The notes under the pieces are model-generated. The model was not told where the DNA came from. It saw nothing but the letters and a program-made list of their open reading frames with translations, and did no database searches. Below are positions 1 to 7,063 of a stretch of DNA of 7,641 bases, in pieces (within the stretch, counting starts at the first letter, position 1; every line of letters begins with the position of its first letter). The stretch is from Bacteroidota bacterium. Its GTDB lineage: Bacteria; Bacteroidota; Bacteroidia; Flavobacteriales; Flavobacteriaceae. The stretch lies in assembly GCA_024280815.1 (NCBI GenBank), contig JAJRPL010000189.1:1-7641 (forward strand). The letters run 5' to 3'. Position numbers and translations under genes: made by a program.

Positions 1-774
1 AAATAAAAATAAGTGTCCGCCTTTATGTATTATTGATAACGTAGCATTAGGGATTTTAGATGCCAAAATTTTAGCATTAATTAACGGAATAACAGGGTCA
101 TCATCACCAGCCATAACTAAAGTGGGTTGCTTTATTTTTTTTAACCAAAAAAGGCTTGTAAAACGTGGAATTACAGATAATTGAAGAACGTATCCCCAAG
201 CATTATTAGGTTTTATTTTTTTAGTAAACTCAGCTACCAATTTTTGGTTATTTCTAAACCTACCTCCATAAATACTACCGGCAATACTTTTCATATATCT
301 AGGACTCCAATAACGCATAGGAGTAACCATTTTCACCAATACAGATGGTTTGGCAGGCACCATTAAAGGCCCAGCAGAGGTAGCAATTAAAATTAGTTTC
401 TTACAATAATTTGGGTACATATATGCAAACTGTTGTGCCAGTCCACCACCCCAGGATATTCCTAAGATATTTACAGACTCATAATTTAATTTTGCCAACA
501 TCTTTTTAGCAATTCGAGCTAGGCTCTTCATACTATACGGAAGTATGGGTGTTGATGAAGAACCTGTCCCGGGCGTATCAAAAGTAATAATTTCAATATC
601 TTTATTTAATGTTTTAAAAACAGAGATAATTACTTCCCAGTTAGCACCAATTCCATTAAATACTAGTAAAGGACTTATTTGTTTGTTTAAACCTGGTCTA
701 ATAGCAACCCTAATTCTATGCCCATGAATATGCATATCTTTTACTTCAATATTTCTATCTAATGTTAATTGCAT
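1..774 (-). CDS. phaZ: Intracellular medium-chain-length PHA depolymerase (alpha/beta hydrolase), C-terminus cut by window edge
   Basis: This gene encodes a cytoplasmic serine hydrolase that should cut stored medium-chain-length polyhydroxyalkanoate into 3-hydroxy acids. I translated 258 codons from the ATG at 774-772; the frame is still open at base 1. The protein aligns from memory almost end to end with Pseudomonas PhaZ: VRPG-like AIRPG near residue 27, FNGIGAN at 39-45, TFDTPGTGSSSTP at 64-76, nucleophile elbow GISWGG with Ser107, AQQFAYMYP at 113-121, MVPAKP at 138-143, IYGGRFR at 168-174, MAGDDDPVIPLIN at 221-233 with Asp226, and GGHLFLF with His254. These match the Ser102/Asp221/His248 triad of Pseudomonas PhaZ, shifted by about five. 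The family is about 283 residues long, so roughly 25 are missing. It starts 22 bases after the phaC stop, which implies cotranscription. No Shine-Dalgarno sequence is visible. A generic alpha/beta hydrolase is unlikely given the colinear motifs. Confidence 0.9.
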   Translation of the reverse strand, partial: MQLTLDRNIEVKDMHIHGHRIRVAIRPGLNKQISPLLVFNGIGANWEVIISVFKTLNKDIEIITFDTPGTGSSSTPILPYSMKSLARIAKKMLAKLNYESVNILGISWGGGLAQQFAYMYPNYCKKLILIATSAGPLMVPAKPSVLVKMVTPMRYWSPRYMKSIAGSIYGGRFRNNQKLVAEFTKKIKPNNAWGYVLQLSVIPRFTSLFWLKKIKQPTLVMAGDDDPVIPLINAKILASKIPNATLSIIHKGGHLFLF

Positions 775-796
775 TTATTTTGTGTTTAAAGAAATT

Positions 797-2494
797 TTAT
801 TGGTTAAAAACATATTGCCCTGGAGCTTCATACAATGGTTTGTAATTTTTATTACCCAATTTTTTTGGAGCATTTTTTTGCTTATCAGAACGTGTTTTTA
901 GCCATTTAGCAAAGTGAAACCACCATGAACCCTCCTGTTCAATAGCATCAGACATCCATTCTTCTGAATCTATTTTTAAACAATCTGCTTTTTCATTACA
1001 ATAAAATTTACCCTTGGTATTACCTGGTGGGTTTAAAATAGTTTGAATATGTCCCTTATTTCCTAATATAAAAGTTGAATTGGTTTGAAATATTTTGATT
1101 GATTCGTAACAAATTTTCCATGGTGTAATGTGATCGGTTTGCCCTGCAACAAAATACATATCACAATTCACCTTTTTTAAATCTATAGGACGATCATTTA
1201 TAGTAATTGCTCCATCTTTGGTTAAATAATTTTCATTAAACATATCTAAAAAATCACTATGAAGACTAGCCGGAAGATTTGTCGTGTCATCATTCCAGTA
1301 AAGTACATCATATTTTGGAGGTTTATTTCCATGTAAATAATTATTAACCCAATAGTTCCAAATTAAATCATTAGGTCTCATCCAAGAAAATGCAATTGCC
1401 ATATCTTTCCCTTTCAAAACACCTTCACGATGTGATTTTTCCCTAGCTAATTCTATTGATTCTTTATCAGCAAATAATCCAGCAGGAGTGTCTTGAACAC
1501 CACTTACATCTAGCATAGATACAACAAAACTTGCTGCATTAATAGAAGTATCATTTTTGGCTGCTAAATAAGCTAATGTAGTTGACAATGTAATTCCACC
1601 TGAACATGCTCCCCAAACATTAATACTTTTGATATTACAAATATCCTTTGCCGCAGTAATACATCCTTCTATACCAGATACATATGTTTCTAAATCCCAC
1701 ATGCGTTGTTTCTTTGTAGGGTTTCGCCAACTAATAATAAATACTTGATATCCTTGATTTAGTAAAAACTCTATTAAGCTTCGACCAGGAGCAAGATCTG
1801 CTATATAAAACTTATTAATTTGAGGAGGTACAATTAAAATAGGACGCCTGTATACTTTTTTAGTTGTTGGTACATATTGAATCATTTCAATTAATTCAGT
1901 TTTATGTACTACTGCTCCTTCTGAAATGCCTAAATTCTCTACTACTTTAAAACCATCGGTATCAACTTTACTCGGCATTCCTCCATTTAACACCAAATCA
2001 TTCAACAGATTATTAAATCCTCTTACCCAACTTTTCCCTCCAGTTTCAACGGCATGTTTTAATGCAGAGGGATTTATCATCCAATTTGAAGGTGCCAATG
2101 CTTCTGTGAATAATGAGACCACAAACTTAGATCGATCAGCATCAATTTCTTCTAATTCTAAATCTTGTATCCAATCATCTAGTTCTTTTACTGCACCTAA
2201 ATAAACTTGTAAAGAGTTTTTAAGAAAAACATTTTCTTGCCAGGCCACATCTTTAAAACGTTTATCGTGAATACTTGGAGCTAATTCTGATTTATTAGTA
2301 ACAATATCAGTTAATTCTTTAAAAAAATTTAATTGATGCTTTAATGTTTTTGTTGGCTTTGTAATACTATTAAAAGCAAGTCTTTTAAAGGAATTGATAA
2401 TAGAACTTTTGTTTAAACCAATAACAGGATTAGGTCCTAAAATATTTTTAGCTGCTTCTTCAGCAATTGTTTTCTTTTGTTTCTTTTTAGCCAT
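797..2494 (-). CDS. phaC: Class II poly(3-hydroxyalkanoate) synthase
   Basis: The product polymerises (R)-3-hydroxyacyl-CoA into polyhydroxyalkanoate at the granule surface, releasing CoA. At 565 residues it is close to Pseudomonas PhaC1 (about 559). Class II signatures seen: NPVIG at 22-26, LAPS...DKRF at 71-80, TEALAP at 130-135, NPSALK at 141-146, TGGKS at 151-155, NGGMPS at 170-175, NLGISEGAVV at 187-196, VPPQINKFY at 222-230, ISWRNPTK at 254-261, and a C-terminus ending in APGQYVFNQ, like the Pseudomonas SPGTYVHER. The lipase-like box is WGACSGG with nucleophile Cys297; Asp454 (with His455, in GQTDHITPW) and His482 (in KGHIQ) complete the triad. WMRPNDLIWNYWVNNYL at 371-387 is nearly identical to Pseudomonas. 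The N-terminus is lysine-rich (MAKKKQKK), possibly for granule or nucleoid contact, which is a guess. The start lies 5 bases after the synthetase stop. No PhaE or PhaR partner is seen, as expected for class II. Confidence 0.95.
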   Translation of the reverse strand: MAKKKQKKTIAEEAAKNILGPNPVIGLNKSSIINSFKRLAFNSITKPTKTLKHQLNFFKELTDIVTNKSELAPSIHDKRFKDVAWQENVFLKNSLQVYLGAVKELDDWIQDLELEEIDADRSKFVVSLFTEALAPSNWMINPSALKHAVETGGKSWVRGFNNLLNDLVLNGGMPSKVDTDGFKVVENLGISEGAVVHKTELIEMIQYVPTTKKVYRRPILIVPPQINKFYIADLAPGRSLIEFLLNQGYQVFIISWRNPTKKQRMWDLETYVSGIEGCITAAKDICNIKSINVWGACSGGITLSTTLAYLAAKNDTSINAASFVVSMLDVSGVQDTPAGLFADKESIELAREKSHREGVLKGKDMAIAFSWMRPNDLIWNYWVNNYLHGNKPPKYDVLYWNDDTTNLPASLHSDFLDMFNENYLTKDGAITINDRPIDLKKVNCDMYFVAGQTDHITPWKICYESIKIFQTNSTFILGNKGHIQTILNPPGNTKGKFYCNEKADCLKIDSEEWMSDAIEQEGSWWFHFAKWLKTRSDKQKNAPKKLGNKNYKPLYEAPGQYVFNQ

Positions 2495-2499
2495 GCTAT

Positions 2500-4395
2500 T
2501 TATTTTATGATTTCAAAAGGAAAAGTATATCCTCCAAGTGTTTTTTGTATAAGATTACTATAATCTTTTTCATCTTTTGATGTTACCTTTATAAAAACTA
2601 CACGCCCTTTATCTTTTGTTAATTTTGCTTCTAAAGCTATGGTCTTAAAAATACCTAAAGCTTCTAATTCAATTTTAGAAATGTCCATTTTTTGTCTATC
2701 AGATAATTTAGGCTTAAAAACCTTTCCTACAGAAGTAACTGGTAATTCATCAATTATAAAAATACGTTTAGGTTGAGCTGCTCTTTCTTTTATGTTTTGT
2801 TTGCCATAATCTATTAATTCTTGCTCTGTAGCTTCTTTTCCTGATTTTAGTTGTACGTAAGCTACTGGCAACTCCCCCACTCTTTTATCAGGTCTACCTA
2901 CCGCAGCAACGGCAGCAATAGCTGGATGCCTTGCTAATGGTTCTTCAATAGATTTCGGGTCAATATTATGACCACCTCTAATAATTAACTCCTTTTTTCT
3001 TCCCGTAAGCCAAAAATACCCTTGTTCATCAACTTTTCCCATATCACCAGTATTATACCATTTATGGATACCATCATCAACCCAAATATTTTTGTTGTGA
3101 ATTTCTTCTTTATAGCCTTTAATAATATGTGCTCCTCTTGCCACTACAATACCAATCTCGCCCTGCTTTGCATCTCTTAAATAGTTCTCGTTATCATCTA
3201 AAATTACCACTTTCATATAATGGAACGGAAGTCGCATTCCTATAGAACCTATTCTACGTTCTCCATCGTAAGGGTTTACAGAAGCAGCACAGGTACCTTC
3301 AGTAAAACCATATGCTTCTAGCAATTTAACGCCCGAATGACTTTCAAAATCATTAAAAAGTTGGGTTGACAGCGGTGCTGCTCCGCATAAAGCATATTCT
3401 AAACAATCAAGATTTGCATCTTCTGTTGGTACAGTTAATAAAAATTGCAAAATTGTTGGAACACAACTAAAGAAAGATATTTGATAATGTTCTATCATTT
3501 TCCAAAAATTAGGAATCAGCATATTTCCTTTATAACCAGCAGCAGTACCTAAAACAAGAGTATGTGCATTTATAAACACATTGACTCCAGTTGCGACAAT
3601 ACCATTAACATGAAACCAAGGCAATCCACAAAACAATGATTTATGTCCTTCAGTTCCGCCAATCATTACATTTATCATATAAGCATTAAATATTTGATTT
3701 AAGTGACTGTGCTGTGCAACTTTTGGTCTACCCGTGGTTCCTCCTGTATGATAATAGCCTGCAATATCTTCTGGTTCAATATCTAACTGAAAAGAAAGTT
3801 CTTTACTTTGCTCATTCAGACTTGTAGTCCAGTCTAATATTTTCACACCGTTAATTTCATAAGGTTCTCTTTTAACTGGGTTGATATTAGATGCAAAATC
3901 ATTAGCATTTACAGTAATAACGACTTCTAAAGATTTACTTTCATTAATGATATCTAGTGTTTTATTCCAAAGGTTGGGATTTGTCTCTTTTGACAATACA
4001 ATTAAAATTTTAGAGCCTACGGCATCTATAATTTCTTTTGTATGATGTGCTTCCAACATATGATTAATAGGGTTCACAATTCCAGCTACCTGACCTCCCA
4101 TCATGGTAAAAACCGCAGCAGGAACGTTTGGTAATAAATAACTAACGGCATCTTTACGATGTACTCCCAAACCTCTAAATAAATTTGCTACACGATTAAG
4201 TTCTTCTAAAAACTGAGTATAGGTCCAAGAAAGTGGCTTATTAAATGTTTCTCCATCACTAAAATAATGAAAAGCTATACGGTCAGAAAATTTATTACTA
4301 TTCTCTACAATATACTCATAGGCACAGTTTTTAAATTCTGGTAATCCTGCTTTTTCAATGGCTATAATATCCTGATAATTTTGAATTGTTTTCAT
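2500..4395 (-). CDS. Acyl-CoA synthetase (AMP-binding, ANL superfamily), probably fatty-acid or 3-hydroxyacyl-CoA ligase
   Basis: This is an ATP-dependent ligase that activates a carboxylic acid to acyl-CoA through an acyl-AMP intermediate. All ANL core motifs are visible in 631 residues: the phosphate loop YYHTGGTTGRPKVAQHSH at 214-231, LPWFHVNG at 258-265, CGAAPLS at 337-343, the A5 motif YGFTEGT at 362-368, the hinge region YNTGDMG at 447-453, GRKKELIIRGGHNIDP at 465-480, and the C-domain catalytic Lys558 in PVTSVGKVFK. The HTGGTTG...AQHSH loop and a tail of about 70 residues after Lys558 resemble a roughly 630-residue proteobacterial acyl-CoA synthetase family rather than classical FadD. 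The substrate cannot be read from sequence. It is the first gene of the tight synthetase-phaC-phaZ run, so I infer that it supplies CoA thioesters for polymer synthesis, or reactivates hydroxy acids freed by PhaZ. No signal peptide is seen, so it is cytoplasmic. Confidence 0.85.
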   Translation of the reverse strand: MKTIQNYQDIIAIEKAGLPEFKNCAYEYIVENSNKFSDRIAFHYFSDGETFNKPLSWTYTQFLEELNRVANLFRGLGVHRKDAVSYLLPNVPAAVFTMMGGQVAGIVNPINHMLEAHHTKEIIDAVGSKILIVLSKETNPNLWNKTLDIINESKSLEVVITVNANDFASNINPVKREPYEINGVKILDWTTSLNEQSKELSFQLDIEPEDIAGYYHTGGTTGRPKVAQHSHLNQIFNAYMINVMIGGTEGHKSLFCGLPWFHVNGIVATGVNVFINAHTLVLGTAAGYKGNMLIPNFWKMIEHYQISFFSCVPTILQFLLTVPTEDANLDCLEYALCGAAPLSTQLFNDFESHSGVKLLEAYGFTEGTCAASVNPYDGERRIGSIGMRLPFHYMKVVILDDNENYLRDAKQGEIGIVVARGAHIIKGYKEEIHNKNIWVDDGIHKWYNTGDMGKVDEQGYFWLTGRKKELIIRGGHNIDPKSIEEPLARHPAIAAVAAVGRPDKRVGELPVAYVQLKSGKEATEQELIDYGKQNIKERAAQPKRIFIIDELPVTSVGKVFKPKLSDRQKMDISKIELEALGIFKTIALEAKLTKDKGRVVFIKVTSKDEKDYSNLIQKTLGGYTFPFEIIK

Positions 4396-4470
4396 AAAAT
4401 AGTTTTATTTTAAAATAATAAATCAAATCACTCACTTTATAAATATCTAATTTTCAAAGGATTATTTTGC

Positions 4471-4499
4471 TAAAGCTACATATTTTTTTGAACTTTCAA
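4471..4499 (-). promoter_or_regulatory. Possible Bacteroidota-type promoter upstream of the synthetase-phaC-phaZ operon
   Basis: On the minus strand, TTG at 4499-4497 is followed after 18 bases by TAGCTTTA at 4478-4471. This is one mismatch from the Bacteroidota -7 element TAnnTTTG, at close to the usual spacing from the -33 TTG element. It would place the start of transcription roughly 70 bases before the synthetase ATG, inside the only sizeable gap (4396-4518) ahead of that operon. The region is very AT-rich, so chance matches are likely. This is a weak call. Confidence 0.22.
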
Positions 4500-4518
4500 A
4501 ATATTAACTTTTGCTTTT

Positions 4519-6255
4519 CTATTTCGTTCCAGGTAAAATTTCAAATTTTAACTCGAAGGTATCTAATGCTTCAAATATTTTTTTAATCACACTTGAATCA
4601 CCTATTGCTTTTGCAGTTCCATCTGTTATTAAGCCGTCTAAGGTTTTGATTCCCATAATTACTTTTAATAAATCAGATCTGTTTACTGTTACGGTAAGGT
4701 CTGGGTTTTTATCTTGAAATCCTTGTAAGGATAACAAAGTAGCATTACTCATAGTAACTACAAATTTCTCATTGTTATCTGGAGTTATCAGGTTCATGGT
4801 AAAATTTAAATCTTTTGCTTTTTCACTATCTAGTTTTATACCTAAAAACTCTAACCATAGCTGAGTAGTTATGGCTTTTGCCATATCTGGTCCTTTAGCA
4901 GTTGGCGTTTCTCCTTTTGGTATACCATTTCTTAATTCAAAAGCCCCTGCTAAAAAGCTATTACGAAGACTTGGACTTTCTTGTTGATAACCAATCTGTT
5001 CAAAACAATCAGCTAATAAATCTTTCGCTTTTTTATTTTTTGGTTCAGCATAAACTAATTTATTTAATAGTTCTATAGCATGATGATATTTTCCATCATT
5101 ATATAACTCTTGTCCTTTATTTAAAATTGGAGTTGCTCCTCCCATCATCTCTACATATAATGGTGCAGAATCTTCAGGAGAAAGCGGTATTAATGTTGCA
5201 GGGTTGGCATCCCAATAGCCTAAATATCTATTGATTACCGCTCTACTATTATGCTCTACTGACCCATGATAACTACGGGTGTGCCATTTATTTTGTATTG
5301 AGGTTGGTACTTTATAGACATTGTGAACTTGGTTAATAGTTACACCTTTATTCGCTAAGTGCAGCACGCCATTATTAAGATTTCCGTAAGTATCTCTTTG
5401 ATCTATCATTACTTCTTGAATACGTTTATTTCCCCAACGAGGCCAATTATGAGAGGCAAACATAACATCAGCATCTTGTCCGAAAAGATATAATGCTTTG
5501 TTAATTTCTTTAGACCATGCCAATGCGTCTCTTATCAATGCACCTCTTAACGTATAAATATTATGGATGGTTCCTGTAATATTTTCTGCTGCCCAAAATG
5601 CTTTAAAATCAGGAAAATAGGTGTTCATTTCAGCAGGTGCTTCAGTTCCTGGAGTGTTTTGGAAAATCATTTTCACACCATCTACAGTCATTTCTTCTAT
5701 ATCTTTAGAAATAATTACTGTGGGTGGAATTAAACCTAAATTACCTCTTTCAACAATCTTACCAATGGCCTGATCTACAAAACCATATTCACTTGGTGGT
5801 AATAGAAAACCATATTGATAAATCATTCTACGCGTAATTGCATTTCCAGAGTGTACCCATTCTACAATAGAATGATGCATAAAACCTTCTGGTGCAATAA
5901 TTTTTACTTTTCCATTAAGTACATCCGCTTCATCTACAACACCTCGAACACCTCCAAAATGATCTGCATGAGAATGCGAATAAACAACTGCAACAACAGG
6001 ACGTTTTCCTAATTTTTTATTTATAAATTCTAATGCTGCCTTTGCAGTTTCTTTTGATGATAGCGGATCAAAAACAATCCAACCTGTATTACTTTTAATA
6101 AAACTAATATTAGAAATACCAAAACCTCTTACTTGATAAATTCCAGGAGTTACTTCATACAAACCATAATTCATATTAAGTATAGCTTGTCTTTGTAAGG
6201 AGGGGTGTATACTTTTATAATCTTTACCTTTTAACAAAAAGTCAAAACTACCCAT
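4519..6255 (-). CDS. sdsA: Alkyl sulfatase (SdsA1 type, metallo-beta-lactamase fold), main catalytic part; 5' end lies in another frame
   Basis: This is the catalytic and C-terminal part of a secreted alkyl sulfatase, which hydrolyses sulfate esters of medium- and long-chain alcohols to alcohol plus sulfate. Counting from the Met at 6255-6253, the binuclear zinc site is complete: His94, His96, Asp98 and His99 (SHSHADHFGG), Glu205 (TPGTEAPAE), Glu224 (AAENITG) and His269 (ASHNWPRWG). All seven fall at a constant offset of 75 from the SdsA1 ligands His169, His171, Asp173, His174, Glu280, Glu299 and His344. After the hydrolase core come a helical, TPR-like dimerisation segment (about 365-440) and an SCP2-like lipid-binding domain (about 455-578). 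The Met at 6255 is internal: the frame stays open upstream to about 6318 and encodes GFIASPKYRQ...AWN before it, continuous with the fragment at 6231-6518 after a -1 shift. The joined protein is about 666 residues, against 658 for SdsA1. The symbol is given at family level. Confidence 0.9.
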   Translation of the reverse strand: MGSFDFLLKGKDYKSIHPSLQRQAILNMNYGLYEVTPGIYQVRGFGISNISFIKSNTGWIVFDPLSSKETAKAALEFINKKLGKRPVVAVVYSHSHADHFGGVRGVVDEADVLNGKVKIIAPEGFMHHSIVEWVHSGNAITRRMIYQYGFLLPPSEYGFVDQAIGKIVERGNLGLIPPTVIISKDIEEMTVDGVKMIFQNTPGTEAPAEMNTYFPDFKAFWAAENITGTIHNIYTLRGALIRDALAWSKEINKALYLFGQDADVMFASHNWPRWGNKRIQEVMIDQRDTYGNLNNGVLHLANKGVTINQVHNVYKVPTSIQNKWHTRSYHGSVEHNSRAVINRYLGYWDANPATLIPLSPEDSAPLYVEMMGGATPILNKGQELYNDGKYHHAIELLNKLVYAEPKNKKAKDLLADCFEQIGYQQESPSLRNSFLAGAFELRNGIPKGETPTAKGPDMAKAITTQLWLEFLGIKLDSEKAKDLNFTMNLITPDNNEKFVVTMSNATLLSLQGFQDKNPDLTVTVNRSDLLKVIMGIKTLDGLITDGTAKAIGDSSVIKKIFEALDTFELKFEILPGTK

Positions 6256-6518
6256 ATTCCAAGCAACATGCCCTGCATCAGCTCTAATTTGTCTATATTT
6301 TGGTGAGGCAATAAACCCTTTTTTTGTTCTTCAAAATCTTGTTTATCTTCAAAAGGCATGGTATTTTTTAAGTCTTCCCATTTCTTTATGGTATATTCTG
6401 AAGGTTCATTTCCTTTTGCATCAAAATGATTTTCAGCATGTTTTTGAGTACGTACTTCTTGAGCGTAATTTGCAGTTATTAATAATAATAAACTGATTGT
6501 ATATATAAATCTATCCAT
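6231..6518 (-). CDS. Alkyl sulfatase 5' fragment: signal peptide and N-terminal segment, frameshifted
   Basis: This is the true beginning of the alkyl sulfatase gene, not a separate small protein. It opens with a Sec signal peptide (MDRFIYTISLLLLITANYAQ, cleavage likely after YA), then a polar stretch and the family-typical MPFEDKQDFEEQKKG at residues 54-68, which corresponds to LPFADKQDFEDAQRGF-like sequence in known alkyl sulfatases. From the A7 run onward (below 6319), the last 28 codons of this frame (LLPHQN...VVLTFC) have no family resemblance, whereas the -1 frame reads GFIASPKYRQ and runs into the catalytic part. So codons 1-67 are authentic and the rest is out-of-frame readthrough to a chance stop. 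The signal peptide implies export to the periplasm or outside the cell. The start is well placed, 34 bases after the terminator hairpin. Confidence 0.85.
   Translation of the reverse strand: MDRFIYTISLLLLITANYAQEVRTQKHAENHFDAKGNEPSEYTIKKWEDLKNTMPFEDKQDFEEQKKGLLPHQNIDKLELMQGMLLGIWVVLTFC
6318..6324 (-). other. A AAA AAG heptamer at the frame break of the alkyl sulfatase gene
   Basis: The minus strand reads CAA AAA AAG GGT in the upstream frame. The heptamer A AAA AAG sits in exactly the phase used by the dnaX -1 frameshift signal, and slipping back one base gives GGG TTT ATT GCC, the frame of the catalytic domain. An extra A (A8 rather than A7, run at 6319-6325) would also restore a continuous gene. 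I see no Shine-Dalgarno-like stimulator upstream and no strong stem-loop just downstream, so a plain indel or a homopolymer sequencing error remains the simplest explanation. Transcriptional slippage on the A run is a third option. Confidence 0.75.
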
Positions 6519-6552
6519 GATTTATCTAGTATGATAATTGTAATTTAAGATA

Positions 6553-6594
6553 AGAAAAACCCAGCGTATTGTTGTTATTGTGCTGAGTTTTTCT
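6553..6594 (-). terminator. Rho-independent terminator after the quinohemoprotein dehydrogenase gene
   Basis: Two 13-base arms, 6594-6582 (AGAAAAACTCAGC on the minus strand) and 6565-6553 (GCTGGGTTTTTCT), pair fully in minus-strand RNA with one U-G wobble, around a 16-base loop. The descending arm carries the U tract. It begins 28 bases past the stop at 6623 and ends 34 bases before the sulfatase ATG, so it separates the dehydrogenase transcript from the sulfatase. The plus-strand RNA could also fold, with one C-A mismatch, but there is no plus-strand gene to end. Confidence 0.75.
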
Positions 6595-6622
6595 ATATCA
6601 ATCCAAAATAATATTTAAAATT

Positions 6623-7027
6623 TTATTTTTTCTTAGCTGCTTCAGCTGCTTTCATATCTGCTTCATATTGCATTTTTGCAATGTTGGTTAAATATTCGTT
6701 TACAGGCATACCTTTACCTAAAACGTCAGATGAATAAAAAATGAAACTTTTTATATCTTTAATTTGTTGTTCAGTAATCTTACCTTTTAAGTTAGGCATC
6801 CCTTTTTTTGCAAAAGCACCTTCTAAAATAATCTGATTATACATATCAAAAACACCATCAGTAGATCTTGCTAAGTCAGGAACAGATCCTCTACCAGAAC
6901 CTGGTGCTGGATGACAATGAATACAATATTGTGTAAATGCATTCCAACCTTTTCCAACGGCTTCAGTTGATGCATCGTCTCTTAATGTTGTCAATGGTTG
7001 CTCATTTGGTGGTAATTTTTTAGGCAT
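6623..7027 (-). CDS. Cytochrome c domain of the quinohemoprotein alcohol dehydrogenase (3' fragment after a frame break)
   Basis: This segment codes for a monohaem c-type cytochrome: CIHCH at residues 35-39 binds haem covalently, and KKGMPNL at 74-80 offers Met77 as sixth ligand. The tail ends in alanine and lysine (AAEAAKKK). It would take electrons from PQQ in the propeller domain and pass them to the respiratory chain. As a free-standing protein it makes little sense, because it lacks a signal peptide and haem attachment happens outside the cytoplasm. The frame stays open above its ATG to 7063 and encodes IYTFKLGGTAEMP, matching the FKLGGTAKLP linker that joins propeller and cytochrome in quinohemoprotein dehydrogenases. 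It is therefore read as the C-terminal domain of the gene ending at 7042. An AGGAGGA at 7043-7037 ahead of the ATG could in principle allow reinitiation, but it also encodes the GG of the linker. Confidence 0.85.
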   Translation of the reverse strand: MPKKLPPNEQPLTTLRDDASTEAVGKGWNAFTQYCIHCHPAPGSGRGSVPDLARSTDGVFDMYNQIILEGAFAKKGMPNLKGKITEQQIKDIKSFIFYSSDVLGKGMPVNEYLTNIAKMQYEADMKAAEAAKKK

Positions 7028-7041
7028 TTCAGCAGTTCCTC

Positions 7042-7063
7042 CTAGCTTAAACGTATAAATTGT
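7042..7063 (-). other. Frame break between propeller and cytochrome domains of the quinohemoprotein dehydrogenase
   Basis: In this overlap the propeller frame runs GAA CAA TTT ATA CGT TTA AGC TAG and stops, while the -1 frame reads ATT TAT ACG TTT AAG CTA GGA GGA, the conserved linker. The -1 frame has a TGA at 7066-7064, so the switch must fall between 7063 and 7042, most likely at CAATTT (7062-7057). One extra A or T there would give EQ-(I or F)-YTFKLGG in a single frame. No canonical X XXY YYZ slippery heptamer is in phase, so a single-base deletion or sequencing error is favoured over recoding. Confidence 0.75.

Noticed and set aside
181..366. Plus-strand open frames at 181-366 and 545-727 inside the phaZ region
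   Set aside because: They are antisense to phaZ, whose frame carries a full set of family motifs; the plus-strand translations show no recognisable domain.
1926..2204. Plus-strand open frame of 92 codons opposite phaC
   Set aside because: It is a shadow of the conserved phaC coding frame, with low-complexity composition and no domain.
4486..4501. Inverted repeat TTTTGAA-CT-TTCAAAA as a terminator for the sulfatase gene
   Set aside because: It is entirely A/T apart from one G-C pair, with a loop of two to four bases, so it is too weak to call as a terminator in such AT-rich DNA.
4511..4717. Plus-strand open frames at 4511-4717 and 5815-6012
   Set aside because: Both are antisense to the sulfatase coding region and lack domains or a convincing start context.
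6253..6255. Met at 6255 as the genuine start of the alkyl sulfatase
   Set aside because: It would drop the signal peptide and the conserved MPFEDKQDFEEQKKGFIASP region that the family has upstream; coding signal continues above it in the same frame to about 6318.
4519..6255. Reading the metallo-beta-lactamase fold as an antibiotic-resistance enzyme
   Set aside because: The SHSHADH motif is shared, but the TPGTEAPAE and AAEN glutamates, the dimerisation segment and the SCP2-like C-terminal domain are specific to alkyl sulfatases.
7025..7043. AGGAGGA (7043-7037) plus ATG at 7027 as the start of an independent cytochrome gene
   Set aside because: It is well spaced, but Bacteroidota seldom depend on such sites. 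The same bases encode the conserved LGGTAEMP linker, and a cytochrome c without a signal peptide could not receive haem. Reinitiation is left as a minor possibility.
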